In this document: piece by piece, positions 8,791-17,845 of the stretch
Position numbering within the stretch: the first letter of the stretch is position 1
How the letters are laid out: each line of letters starts with the position of its first letter
From: an uncultured Planctomycetaceae bacterium
GTDB taxonomy: Bacteria; Planctomycetota; Planctomycetia; Planctomycetales; Planctomycetaceae
Direction: 5' to 3'
Length of the DNA stretch: 49,331 nt
Assembly (NCBI GenBank): GCA_903924405.1
Contig: CAIYBH010000158.1
Location: forward strand, 1-49,331
Translations under genes and position numbers: made by a program
Notes under the pieces: generated by a model
The model's input: only the letters and a program-made list of their open reading frames with translations
Database searches by the model: none
Told to the model about the DNA's origin: nothing

Positions 8791-11112
8791 TTAACGGCGA
8801 CGAAGGCGTTCGCGAACCGCGTTGAACTCATCAGGACTCAACTGCTGATCTCCATCCAGATCTGACTCTCGGAACGCGGCATCCAGTGCTGCTCGGCGTT
8901 CCTTCAGGCGAGGAAATCGTTCTGTGGCCTGCTGGAGTTCCATGGAACTGAGCTTTCCACTCTGATCTGCATCCAGCAGCATGAACATCGCTTCAGGCGT
9001 ACCAGTGGCACCCTGAAAGCGCCCTGATGCCGGGGCGGTTCCCCGGGGAGCAAACGTCTCCACGTAGCCGATCATCATTTCCTCAAACGTCTGTTCCCCC
9101 CAGCGCACTTCCTGATCAGGGTTCGGATTGGCCGGATTGGCCTCGCTATTGTCATAAACGGCTGTCACGATGACTTTGCTGCCTTTTGGCAGAACTCGCG
9201 GCTCAGCATAATCATATCTCAGTTGCCAGTTGAAATCATATTGAGGGATATCAAGCAGGGTCTCCCGAGTCCCATCCGGCAGGTCTAGTTCGAAGCGAAA
9301 CGCCTTCCCTCTGACATGCATATGGGCCATATAAGCCATCACCGGGATGTCCGTCGGAACGGGACGTGTCAGGGTTTCCACGTGATTTGCGGCTCGCGGC
9401 GGTATTCGGATGTTGACTGCGGCCAGTGGGATGGTGCTGACTTCCCAGGCAGGGGGTTCTTCGGCGAAGTACAAACCCAGCTTCACCTGATCCTCAGTCG
9501 CCGTTCCATTGGGAGTGTAGTGAATCTGAAAACGAATGATTGAGCCGGCCGGCAACCGACGGGCGAATCCCTTCGGATACATTTGTCCCGCGTTACCAGG
9601 AACATAGGCAGCCCAGTACGCTCCGATCCCGTCGTCTCGACGACGGTTTTCCTCGCCAGGTTCCTGAACGGTGACCAGAACGTGATGCACAACGCTGCGA
9701 TCCGTCGGCTGAATTTCATAACCGCGTACCCAGACGTCTTCAGTTCCCGTCCAGTCAACTCGAATATTCTGATAGGCCATCGCGCCGGTCGCCCTGACTC
9801 GAATGGGTTTGGGAATCTGCACGATGGCATCCGGCTCACCGGCGTTCCATCCGGACGCGTAAGTCACGGGAGCCGGCGCATCCGCAGGATCTCCTTCGGG
9901 GCTGTCGCCTGCCAGCCAGTTCAGTAGATCTTCGCGATCCGCCGTTGTCAGCGAGCGATCGTTGGCCCACAGCGAATGCTGATCTGTCGTTTTTGCAGCA
10001 AACCATGGCGGCATAGTGGCATCAGCCACAACCTGACGAATCATAGCAGCATGTGCGAGCACCTCATCACGCGTATTCAACGAGAATGGGCCCACACCTT
10101 CATCACGATGGCAGGCGCCGCAGTTTTGCTGCACGATACGGGAGATGCGATTATGCCACGTGATATTCCCAACGACTTTTTCAGCAGGCGGAAGATCCAG
10201 CAGACAGCCCGGTGCTGTGGTCGCGGTGACTTTCGGTGCCTCCCCGGCCAGCAGACTATCGAGGGCATCGCGAAGAAAGCTCCTGCGAGGCTGTTCGAGG
10301 GCGTATCCGATCCCGTACTGATCATCGACAGCCCCGTGGTAAACGATGGTGCGAGCAGAATCGAGGATCAGCACATCGGTCGTTGAGACTGCCCCAAGGT
10401 GCCCGGCAATCGACTCATCATGATCCTCCACATAGGCTGCACCAGGACTCAGAGATTCAGCCGCACGTGCCATTGCAACCTCTGAGTCTGAGGTGATGCA
10501 GTTGACAAGCACGAACCGCACGGGGCGATCAGCATACCGTTTCGATAATTCAGCAATTGTTGGCAGGTATTTCCTGCTCAGTGGACAACTGGTACTGGTC
10601 ATGGCAAGGACGGTGAACTTTGCCGCTCCCGGTGCAGACAGACGAAGCTCGTTGCCCCGCACATCCCTGAACGCCAGATCCGCGACGTATCGTCCCACGC
10701 GATGCTCGCCGGGTTTCAGTATTTGCGGCGATTTCGCAGAATCAGACCGAGCCTTCGAGGCCACCGAAGCGACGAGCATTGCTCTCCGCTCAGCAACCAT
10801 ACTGTTGACCTTGTCGCGGGTGATCTTTCCCGAGTTGATTGCGTCGCGAACCTCGGCAGGCGAAAGCTCTCCGCTCTGATCCACATCCACAGTGCTGAAA
10901 AGCGAGTCATCACCGACTTCGACTTTTGACAGTCCGCCGCTTCCGTCAACATCGAACAGCGCGAATCCGTCGGCCGGTAATTGAGTCTCCTGCGCTGCGC
11001 ATACCGGTAGCCACAAAACGGCAGTCAGCAGAAAGCCGTGGAAACACCAGGAATGCGCGGCCGGCCGGAGATACAGATTCACAGAGTCTCCGGACAAAGA
11101 AACCTGTTGCAT
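8791..11112 (-). CDS. EF-hand / redoxin / cytochrome c / copper monooxygenase fusion protein, secreted
   Basis: 773 residues. The N-terminal signal region ends near residue 40 (VCAA). Domains in order: two EF-hand loops (54-65 and 76-87); a thioredoxin-like redoxin domain (about 140-290) with a single cysteine in TSTSCPLSRKY (Cys176) instead of CXXC; a CGACH haem motif (331-335); and a type II copper, ascorbate-dependent monooxygenase-like region (about 430-660) with HH (476-477), IHYTP (His531) and HMH (597-599). Two more EF-hand loops close the protein (714-725, 751-762). Relatives occur in planctomycetes and acidobacteria, with unknown substrate. The sequence suggests a calcium-, haem- and copper-binding periplasmic redox protein. 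The CuM methionine is not assigned here. Its stop overlaps an in-frame ATG of the downstream esterase (TAATG). Confidence 0.88.
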   Translation of the reverse strand: MQQVSLSGDSVNLYLRPAAHSWCFHGFLLTAVLWLPVCAAQETQLPADGFALFDVDGSGGLSKVEVGDDSLFSTVDVDQSGELSPAEVRDAINSGKITRDKVNSMVAERRAMLVASVASKARSDSAKSPQILKPGEHRVGRYVADLAFRDVRGNELRLSAPGAAKFTVLAMTSTSCPLSRKYLPTIAELSKRYADRPVRFVLVNCITSDSEVAMARAAESLSPGAAYVEDHDESIAGHLGAVSTTDVLILDSARTIVYHGAVDDQYGIGYALEQPRRSFLRDALDSLLAGEAPKVTATTAPGCLLDLPPAEKVVGNITWHNRISRIVQQNCGACHRDEGVGPFSLNTRDEVLAHAAMIRQVVADATMPPWFAAKTTDQHSLWANDRSLTTADREDLLNWLAGDSPEGDPADAPAPVTYASGWNAGEPDAIVQIPKPIRVRATGAMAYQNIRVDWTGTEDVWVRGYEIQPTDRSVVHHVLVTVQEPGEENRRRDDGIGAYWAAYVPGNAGQMYPKGFARRLPAGSIIRFQIHYTPNGTATEDQVKLGLYFAEEPPAWEVSTIPLAAVNIRIPPRAANHVETLTRPVPTDIPVMAYMAHMHVRGKAFRFELDLPDGTRETLLDIPQYDFNWQLRYDYAEPRVLPKGSKVIVTAVYDNSEANPANPNPDQEVRWGEQTFEEMMIGYVETFAPRGTAPASGRFQGATGTPEAMFMLLDADQSGKLSSMELQQATERFPRLKERRAALDAAFRESDLDGDQQLSPDEFNAVRERLRRR

Positions 11113-11903
11113 CGAAAAGCTCTTTCAGTCAGGACTCAACGGGACGGCAGGCTGAGGCGACGTGGCACAACGTTCTGAAGTGGGAACGAATTCCCCGGGC
11201 AGGACATGACAGCCACACCGGGTGATTCGAACACCTCTCGCCAACCAAATTCGGAAGAACCTGCGCGAGCAGGTGCTGGCATGAGGTGTCGGGGATCGAT
11301 CGGTAGTTCGCAGTATAACCGGAATTCTGACCTGAAAACGCCCGAATTACTGAAGAGTTCGAGACTTCTCGCGACGAGGAGGCCACCACGATATTTTCAG
11401 AATGCAGTTGACGGTCCCAGCCTGCGATAAAACACGTTTTTTGCCTCCTGCCAGCCCCTGAATTGCGCTAACTCAGGGATTTTCAGGACCAAATCCGGAG
11501 CAATACGCTGCATCCCCGGTGGGTCAAAAGATGAACTCGTCGCGCAAAATGTGGAATTTCAGGAAAAAAGAGTGCCTGAAAACTGCTGTCGGACTGCCCG
11601 GAGACTTTGCGAACCCATGTTTGTTTGGCTATGCTCTTCACTGGAAATTGCAGAAGTTTTCAGAATTGAAACGATGACGCTGCCTCTGCGGGTCAGCCAA
11701 ACGGAACAATCCATAGTGCTTCGCCGGTGCGAAATGAACCCACCTTCCTGGTGTTTTCACAACCGTGTGACAGGAAGTTTCTGCAAATCTTCTCTCAGCG
11801 GTGATCACCCTCCCGAAATTCGAAGTCAGACGAACACTCGGGAATTCCAGAACGCTGTCGCAGATTCAACAGAATCGGCGGCAGCTCTGACAGGACAAAA
11901 GAG
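11113..11903. other. Long intergenic region before ribosomal protein S1 gene
   Basis: 791 bases between a minus-strand gene start and the S1 gene start, so it must carry promoters in both directions, but none was recognised with confidence. Short ORFs here (for example 11551-11907 on the plus strand) have no protein-like character. No RNA gene was recognised. A long S1 leader is possible, since rpsA is often autoregulated. Confidence 0.45.
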
Positions 11904-13427
11904 ATGACAACGGATCCAGTGCAACCAGAGTCTTCCATCTCCGAGACACCGGCTGATAACGCAGCAGTGCCCACACCAGCAGTCGAGGCTGAATCGCCCG
12001 CTTCGCCATCTGCTGTTTCTGCGGAAGCGATCGCATCAACTGAGGATTCAGATTCCGCGGGATCCCGAATTCGTGAAAAGATGTCCGCTGCAACAGAGGC
12101 CCTGCCACAGCCTCAGGAAACATCAACCGCCGGAACCCGGGAACGACGGGGCGGGGCGATTGAGATCCCTGCCGTGGATGATCTCGATTCTTCCCTCGAA
12201 GCAGAGATCTCTGCTGCCATGTCGGGCGACACCACCGTTCCTGTGACGGTTAATAGTGGTGAACCGGCCGCTGAAGGCGAAGCGGCTGCCAAAGAAGTTG
12301 CAGCGGGCTCGAAAGTGAAAGGCACGGTTCAGGCCGTTCACGGGGGTGAAGTCTTTCTGGATGCCGGACTGCGTCAGAATGTCGTGTTGCAACTGACTCA
12401 ATTCCCTGAAGGCAAGCACCCCTCCGTTGGCGATCAGCTGGATGTGATCATTGATGCCGAAGATGCTGATGGTTTGATTCGCGGGCGCATCCCTCGTGCA
12501 CGACATCGCGCCGGTGGCAACTGGGAGTCACTGGCTGTTGGTCAGGTCGTCGACTGTCTGATCACAGCGGTGAACAAGGGTGGTCTGCAGGTCACCGTCA
12601 GCAACCTGCGCGCATTCATGCCAGCCAGCCAGGTGGAACTGGGATTTGCCGGAAATCTGGAACAGTATGTTGGCCAGAAGATGACCGTGCAGATTACAGA
12701 AGTCAACCCGAAGAAGCGTAACCTGGTTGTCAGCCGCCGTGCGCTGCTGCAGGCAGAGCGTTCCGAAGGTGAAGGTGAGTTCTGGGCCAAAGTTGAAGTG
12801 GGCCAGGACTACACCGGCACAGTAAAAACACTGAAAGACTACGGGGCATTTGTCAACATTGGCCCAGTGGACGGCTTTCTGCACATTGGCGAGATCAGCT
12901 GGTCGCGCATCAACCATCCGAAAGATGTGCTGGCCGAGGGTCAGCAGGTGGATGTGAAGGTGCTGAAGCTGGATCCGGAAAAGAAGCGTATCAGCCTTGG
13001 GATGAAACAGCTCGCACAGAATCCCTGGGCCAGCGCCGCTGAACGATACGCACAGGGTCGGACGGTCTCCGGCACCGTGACCCGCATTGCGGAATTCGGG
13101 GCCTTCGTGGAACTTGAAGCAGGCCTTGAAGGCATGGTTCATATCAGTGAACTGGCATGGCGTCGCGTCGGAAACGTCGGCGAGATCCTCAAGGTGGGTG
13201 AAAGCCGCGATTTTCAGGTGGTTGAGGTGGATTCGAAGCGCAAACGTGTTTCGCTTTCCGTAAAAGCACTGGAAAAACGCCCGGAAACAGCGAAGCCCGA
13301 CAAAGCTGAGGAAGCGCCTGCAGCACCGGAAGAGCCGCGGAAACCACGAAACCCAAATCTGCGTGGTGGTACGGGGACCAATGCTGGCGGCCGCGGCTTG
13401 TTTGGAAATCCCTCTGATTTTTCGTGA
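11904..13427 (+). CDS. rpsA: 30S ribosomal protein S1 with four S1 domains and a long acidic N-terminal extension
   Basis: 507 residues. S1 binds mRNA on the 30S subunit and promotes initiation. Four S1 RNA-binding domains begin near residues 134 (GSKVKGTV), 209 (LAVGQVVDC), 298 (VEVGQDYTG) and 384 (YAQGRTVSG). The third and fourth have the canonical DYGAFVNIG..DGFLHIGEISW and EFGAFVELE..EGMVHISELAW pattern. E. coli S1 has six domains; four is common outside Proteobacteria. The first about 130 residues are low-complexity, rich in Ala, Ser, Glu and Pro, and the tail is Gly-rich (GGTGTNAGGRGLFG). ATG follows an AAAGAG-type site. It is followed by a perfect hairpin at 13481-13513. The role is well supported by the domain order. 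Confidence 0.9.
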   Translation: MTTDPVQPESSISETPADNAAVPTPAVEAESPASPSAVSAEAIASTEDSDSAGSRIREKMSAATEALPQPQETSTAGTRERRGGAIEIPAVDDLDSSLEAEISAAMSGDTTVPVTVNSGEPAAEGEAAAKEVAAGSKVKGTVQAVHGGEVFLDAGLRQNVVLQLTQFPEGKHPSVGDQLDVIIDAEDADGLIRGRIPRARHRAGGNWESLAVGQVVDCLITAVNKGGLQVTVSNLRAFMPASQVELGFAGNLEQYVGQKMTVQITEVNPKKRNLVVSRRALLQAERSEGEGEFWAKVEVGQDYTGTVKTLKDYGAFVNIGPVDGFLHIGEISWSRINHPKDVLAEGQQVDVKVLKLDPEKKRISLGMKQLAQNPWASAAERYAQGRTVSGTVTRIAEFGAFVELEAGLEGMVHISELAWRRVGNVGEILKVGESRDFQVVEVDSKRKRVSLSVKALEKRPETAKPDKAEEAPAAPEEPRKPRNPNLRGGTGTNAGGRGLFGNPSDFS

Positions 13428-13480
13428 TCCTGGCTCGTCAATCATCACCACTATCTGACCTCGCTGGCTTGCCATACCTC

Positions 13481-13513
13481 CTGTAGTCCCTTGCCGCCTG
13501 CAAGGGACTACAG
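13481..13513. repeat. Perfect 14-base inverted repeat after rpsA
   Basis: Arms CTGTAGTCCCTTGC (13481-13494) and GCAAGGGACTACAG (13500-13513) with a CGCCT loop. It lies 54 bases after the S1 stop. There is no following T-run, so either it acts as a transcript-stabilising or T-less terminator, or it is a mobile/repetitive palindrome. Confidence 0.7.
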
Positions 13514-13593
13514 AAGTCCGGGTCAGTGCTCAGGACCGCCGCCATAATTCGTGGCAGCCGATGCCTGGGTGATTCTGCGGAGGTTCAAGGAGC

Positions 13594-14565
13594 GTGTCTG
13601 AACCTGAACTCAGCAACTTTCAGATCACTCAGACACTGACTGAAACACACGACTTCCGACTCCTTGCTGCCGCGGACAGTTCCGGCGCTTCAGTCTGGTT
13701 GACGGTGTTCTCCGCAGACGTCTCTCGTCGCCCGGAATTTCGTAGAGCCCTGAAAATGGATCGGACGATGCTGATGATGCTGCATCATCAGTCCATCATT
13801 CGGTTTCTCGGAACGGGAGAAACAGACGGGACTCTGTTCTTCTGGACAGCGGCCTCAGACTATCTCCCGCTCAGCCAGCAACTGTCCAATGGTCGAACAT
13901 TCTCCGTCGACGATGTGATCGAAATTGGATGGCAACTTTGCTCAGCGCTGCAACACGCCCACAACCTCGGCCTGGCGTATGGTGGACTGACAACTGAAAC
14001 CGTCATGTTGTCCGACAATCTTCAGGTTCTGCTGACAGGCTTTGGAATTCAACGCTGGCTGACAATCGTTCAGGAGTCGAAGTCCGCGTCCAGCATAACA
14101 CCGGCCACGATCAGCGCACTTGCCGGCCGCGAACAGATCGAACGCGACCTGAAAGATCTGGCCTTGCTGCTGTCACACCTGCTCACCTCCGCTTCCAGGG
14201 ACGACACCACCCTGCCCCGTATGGCAGTTGGTTCTCGTTCAATGCTGGAACGCCTTCTTGCCCGATGCCTGAATGGATCTGCAGGTCAACTACCGCAAAC
14301 GGCGCGGGAATTTCAGGGGCGACTGGGTGAACTGCTGATCGGCTCTGACGAAGACCAGATGCCGCTTGTCGATCAGCGCGATCAGGGACGAAGCTTTAAA
14401 CAATCCATTGTGATGGAGCTGTTCGAACCTGATAGATCCGCAACCGCGGCGATCCCACCCGGCGACGTTTCGGCAGGATCTGCCACATGGAAGCAGTTTC
14501 TGCCGATTGTCCTGGTAGTGACAGCCCTCGTCATTCTCACGCTCATTGCCGTTCTCGCACTCTGA
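13594..14565 (+). CDS. Membrane-anchored Ser/Thr pseudokinase
   Basis: 323 residues from a GTG, with GGAGG at 13579-13583. The first about 250 residues follow a Hanks-type kinase fold: HHQSIIRFLGTGETDGTLFFW matches the C-helix/beta-4/beta-5 region, and EIGWQLCSALQHAHNLGLAYGGL matches the segment ending in HRDLKPEN. The catalytic residues are absent: the HRD aspartate region is AYGGLTTETVML, DFG is TGFG, and no VAIK lysine is found in SGASVWLTVFSA. A single hydrophobic segment (about 300-322) forms a C-terminal membrane anchor. The likely role is scaffold or regulatory partner rather than phosphotransfer. It lies between rpsA and a secreted protein gene, giving no functional hint. Confidence 0.75.
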   Translation: MSEPELSNFQITQTLTETHDFRLLAAADSSGASVWLTVFSADVSRRPEFRRALKMDRTMLMMLHHQSIIRFLGTGETDGTLFFWTAASDYLPLSQQLSNGRTFSVDDVIEIGWQLCSALQHAHNLGLAYGGLTTETVMLSDNLQVLLTGFGIQRWLTIVQESKSASSITPATISALAGREQIERDLKDLALLLSHLLTSASRDDTTLPRMAVGSRSMLERLLARCLNGSAGQLPQTAREFQGRLGELLIGSDEDQMPLVDQRDQGRSFKQSIVMELFEPDRSATAAIPPGDVSAGSATWKQFLPIVLVVTALVILTLIAVLAL

Positions 14566-14784
14566 ACGGCGGATCCGGCCGGTATGCATTTTGGCCGCCC
14601 CCGAAAATCGTGGCGGATCGAAAACTTGAGTCAAGTTCGAATTTTCTCAGCCCTCGCAACAGCGTAATTTCCTGACCGACCTCTCCGGACGGCGTTCGCG
14701 TCGCAAAGCGTTATCGCTCTGCCACCCTTTGTCGTCCAGTCTCTCAGTATCTCCCGTCTTTGTGTTGGTTCGAGGAAATATCCT

Positions 14785-16287
14785 ATGAGCTCCCGTATCA
14801 GACTTCTGCTGCTTGTGGCACTGATGGTCTCGACGCCCATCCGATCCGCTTCGGCCTGCGGCCTGTTGAGCCCATTTCGATGGCTGTTTGGATGCGATCA
14901 CTACCATGGTTACTCTCAGGGAGGACCGGATCCCTGTTATCGCCTGATCGATGACTGGCTTGGATATGGATACCTCCGAAATCAACAAGGGACTCTCGGA
15001 CACTACCCCGGTAATTGGTATCGCAATCTTCATCCGCATATGAGGCCTGGCTATCCAATGGCTGGACCGGCTCTTGCCATGCCCTCTCCGATGCCAATGC
15101 AAATGCCAATGCAAATGCCGATGCCGCTGCAGTTGCCGGCGGCTCCCGTTTACACACCGAACTGGGACCCGTGTTGCGACCCTTGTGCCAACACCTGGGC
15201 ACCTGGCCCGATGCCAATGACGACGATGCAGCCGGTCACCGTGGATCAGGGGAACTGGCAAACCGTCTGGGTTCCTCGGCCAGTCACCACCATGGTTCCC
15301 CGGACACAATGGATGATGCCGGGGGCTTCATGGGGTGATAGTGGCTGCGATACTTGTGGAACCTCTTTTCAGGGTTCGGTCGGCTATCCAATGATGCAGG
15401 GCGGGGAACCGCAGAGCGACTGTGGCTGCGCTGGTGGCTCAATGACAGATCCGTCAGCGATCCCCATGGCTGTACCGCCGTCCGGGGCCTTCATGCCGCA
15501 GAACACCCTGTCATACGGTGCATCTGGCTATGTTGTCCCGGGGCAAAGCTGGAATCAGAATTGGCCTTCCTACGGTTCATGGGCTGCGACAAACCCTGTA
15601 CAGCCTGTGATGGCATGGACACCATCCACCCAATGGAACAGCGTTGCCCCCTGGACACCAGCAACCGCATGGAATACGGTTCAGCCGCAGCCTCGCTACG
15701 CTGCACCGCTTCCGGCCTATGGTGCTGCACCAGTCGCCTGGAACCCACAGAACACCAGTACTCCGTATGGTCATCACTCTCAGTTCTACCCATCTGCGGG
15801 ACTGGCACAGACCTGGCCGTCTCCGCAGGCCATGTCCACAATGGCTCCGTCGAGTCCGTGGCGTGGAGCGGTTCCTCGTCGAGGCGTCGTGACGACGGCC
15901 TTCCGGACTACACCGGGCTACCCAGCACCGCACTACAGCAGTGTGACACCTCAGCCATGGCACCCCGGTACTCAGGCGATGGTCATGCAGCCTGCGACAC
16001 AATTTCAGTCAATGCCGATGCAGCAATTTGCATGGAACGGATCAACCGTTGCTCCTGGCTATCCTCAGATGACTGCACAAAATCCGTTCGCACAGCCAGC
16101 ATGGGGCGGAAACCCAGCGTTCGGTGCTGCTCCTCGTATGGCAGGTGACATCTCAGGCGACCATGAGTTTGCAGGCCCTCGGCAGACCGGCATGATCCAG
16201 AACGCCTATCGTGGTCAGGCCCCAATCGTACGCACCGGGATGACTCAACAGACCGCGTCCCGTGCGTATCCCAACTCGCTTCGGTAA
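14785..16287 (+). CDS. Secreted Pro/Met/Gln/Trp-rich low-complexity protein
   Basis: 500 residues with no recognised enzyme domain. A clear signal peptide ends at SASA-CG (about residue 24). The body is rich in Pro, Met, Gln, Trp, Tyr and Ala. It includes a run of PMPMQM units encoded by exact 12-base repeats (15091-15126), and several Cys-rich patches (DPCCDPC, GCDTCG, DCGCAGG). Methionine/histidine/cysteine-rich secreted proteins can bind copper, or can be extracellular-matrix or cell-wall proteins; neither is shown here. Related low-complexity secreted proteins are common in planctomycetes, which have a proteinaceous envelope. A strong Rho-independent terminator follows at 16322-16357, implying its own transcription unit. 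Confidence 0.7.
   Translation: MSSRIRLLLLVALMVSTPIRSASACGLLSPFRWLFGCDHYHGYSQGGPDPCYRLIDDWLGYGYLRNQQGTLGHYPGNWYRNLHPHMRPGYPMAGPALAMPSPMPMQMPMQMPMPLQLPAAPVYTPNWDPCCDPCANTWAPGPMPMTTMQPVTVDQGNWQTVWVPRPVTTMVPRTQWMMPGASWGDSGCDTCGTSFQGSVGYPMMQGGEPQSDCGCAGGSMTDPSAIPMAVPPSGAFMPQNTLSYGASGYVVPGQSWNQNWPSYGSWAATNPVQPVMAWTPSTQWNSVAPWTPATAWNTVQPQPRYAAPLPAYGAAPVAWNPQNTSTPYGHHSQFYPSAGLAQTWPSPQAMSTMAPSSPWRGAVPRRGVVTTAFRTTPGYPAPHYSSVTPQPWHPGTQAMVMQPATQFQSMPMQQFAWNGSTVAPGYPQMTAQNPFAQPAWGGNPAFGAAPRMAGDISGDHEFAGPRQTGMIQNAYRGQAPIVRTGMTQQTASRAYPNSLR
15091..15126 (+). repeat. Short tandem repeats encoding PMPMQM units
   Basis: Two exact copies of ATGCCAATGCAA (15091-15102, 15103-15114) followed by two ATGCCG hexamers (15115-15126), all in frame within the secreted protein gene. 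This kind of repeat can expand or contract by slippage without breaking the frame. Confidence 0.8.
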
Positions 16288-16321
16288 CGGTCGCTGATGT
16301 CACAATCATAAACGTGAATCG

Positions 16322-16357
16322 AGCCCTGCGAAGACAAAGAGCTTCGCAGGGTTTTTT
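16322..16357 (+). terminator. Rho-independent terminator of the secreted protein gene
   Basis: A 10-base perfect stem (CCCTGCGAAG 16324-16333 / CTTCGCAGGG 16342-16351) with an 8-base loop, followed directly by six Ts (16352-16357). Confidence 0.92.
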
Positions 16358-16508
16358 CATTGCACAGGTTGTTTAAGATACAGCACGCAGGATGAAGACC
16401 GACAGAGAGTGCCGTGGGCCGCTGCGAGCCAGGCGGCGGCCAAAAAGGAATCCAACAGGCGGGATAATTCCTGTCTGAACGACTGTACTGCTGACAGGAC
16501 TTTTTCAG

Positions 16509-16865
16509 ATGGCGCGTTGTGACCAGGGCTACCTGTGTGATGTGTGTGGTGATGAAGTGGATTCGATCCGGGAAAGCGATCTCTATCTGAGATTTGTCAT
16601 CGGTGAACTCCCGTCGCGACACCTTCTGGCTGCACCGGAACGTCACCTTCGATGCAATCCGGTAAACTCACAGTTCATTGATACAGATGCATTTCCTCCG
16701 GTCGTGGTCGAAGGTGACTTTGATCGTCGGCTGATGGATCCCGAATTTGTTCGTGAACGCTCGCTGCTGGTAACTCGTGGATGGCATCGGCTGCAGGAAC
16801 TGGCCGAACTGGCGCAAACGGTGCCACTTCCTGAGTATCCACTGGCTGAGTTTCGCGGACGCTGA
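16509..16865 (+). CDS. Small protein with an N-terminal CXXC pair, unknown function
   Basis: 118 residues. The start is ATG 16509 with AGGA about a dozen bases upstream. The N-terminus has CDQGYLCDVCGDEV, whose cysteine spacing suggests a small zinc ribbon, and a third-quarter LRCNPV cysteine may complete a metal site. The rest is charged and likely helical (DPEFVRERSLLVTRGWHRLQELAEL). No family was recognised. The steady acidic/basic composition and good codon usage suggest a real cytoplasmic protein. It stands alone between a terminator and the convergent glycosylase gene. Confidence 0.6.
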   Translation: MARCDQGYLCDVCGDEVDSIRESDLYLRFVIGELPSRHLLAAPERHLRCNPVNSQFIDTDAFPPVVVEGDFDRRLMDPEFVRERSLLVTRGWHRLQELAELAQTVPLPEYPLAEFRGR

Positions 16866-17004
16866 ACAGCGTCGCTCTATCGTCGGGTAGTTACGACTTC
16901 GGACTTCCAGGGCGGCACCACCTACTGAATGGCATTTGTCGGGAATCATCGACGCTGATTTCACAACGCAGAAAATCGCGTCAAACAGCAACCAGTGATA
17001 CCGG

Positions 17005-17628
17005 CTATTCTGCCAGCTCCAGCGTTCTCCAGAGATACCAGCAGGCCATACTGCGGTAAGGCCTCCAGCGTTCCGCCAGTTCCTCAAAGTGCCGTCGCCC
17101 CGCTGATTCCGGCAACGAGTAACGCCGGAGCATGGCATTTCTCAGTCCCAGATCATCCGGAGCAAAGACATCTGGTCGGCCCAGAGAAAAGATCAGATAC
17201 ATCTGAGCTGTCCAGCGACCAATCCCCCGCACCTGGATCAATTCAGCAATCGCTTCTTCATCTGCAGCTCGAGTGATACGTCGAAAGCTGACCGAACCAT
17301 CCAGCGTTTTCTGAACCAGATCCCGCAAACTGGCCTGTTTTTGAGCGGAGACTCCGACAGCCTGAAACTGCTCGGGTGCCAGGGTTCGAATCAATTCCGG
17401 ACTCAAGGGCTTTCCGGGGAACAACATCTGCAGGCGGCGGAAAATTGTCTTCGCCGCTGCTGTGGAAATCTGCTGGGAAATGATGGACTGCACGATGACT
17501 GGAAAACCACGTTTTCGTACTTCCAGTCGAAATTCGCCCACCTGATCAATGATCTCAGCCATGATCGGATCAGCATGTCTGAGAACATCTGTGGCCAGTT
17601 TGATCTGCTCAGCCGACCAACTGTTCAT
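17005..17628 (-). CDS. alkA: DNA-3-methyladenine glycosylase, AlkA/HhH-GPD family
   Basis: About 207 residues. It removes alkylated purines from DNA, leaving an abasic site for base-excision repair. Visible features: SIISQQISTAAAKTIFRRL (helices that start the HhH-GPD fold), the helix-hairpin-helix LIQVRGIGRWTAQMYLIFSL, and the following FAPDDLGLRNA with the catalytic aspartate. WRPYRSMACWYLWR is the conserved C-terminal helix. The N-terminal TBP-like domain of E. coli AlkA is absent, as in short AlkA/MAG proteins. The start at 17628 is preferred because GAGGA lies nine bases upstream; a start at 17658 would add ten residues without a site. The call is firm at the family level. Confidence 0.9.
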   Translation of the reverse strand: MNSWSAEQIKLATDVLRHADPIMAEIIDQVGEFRLEVRKRGFPVIVQSIISQQISTAAAKTIFRRLQMLFPGKPLSPELIRTLAPEQFQAVGVSAQKQASLRDLVQKTLDGSVSFRRITRAADEEAIAELIQVRGIGRWTAQMYLIFSLGRPDVFAPDDLGLRNAMLRRYSLPESAGRRHFEELAERWRPYRSMACWYLWRTLELAE

Positions 17629-17808
17629 GAACAAAGAATCCTCACACAACTCCATCATGCAGACGAATACTGCATTTCCGGAGTGTATACAAAACCAGTG
17701 AAATCAGCCCCGCGTATGATATTTCAACCGGGCTGCCTGTCAGCAGATTACCGCACATTCGCTTTCGAATGGACACGGACTTGATCTGATCCGGCGGTCG
17801 TCGCTTTG

Positions 17809-17838
17809 TTCGAAAAATAATCCATTCTTTTCTATACT
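17809..17838 (+). promoter_or_regulatory. Possible promoter giving a leaderless transcript
   Basis: TATACT at 17833-17838 fits a -10 element, with a weak -35 (TTCGAA 17809-17814, spacer 18). A start seven bases after the -10 would fall at or next to the ATG at 17846, which has no Shine-Dalgarno. So the mRNA may be leaderless. Confidence 0.35.
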
Positions 17839-17845
17839 GCCAGCC

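Noticed and set aside
11206..11260. A T-arm-like GTTCGAATC on the minus strand suggesting a tRNA
   Set aside because: No matching acceptor, D-arm or anticodon stem could be built around it.
11551..11907. 118-residue plus-strand ORF before rpsA
   Set aside because: It lacks a ribosome-binding site and its composition is not protein-like; it overlaps the rpsA start.
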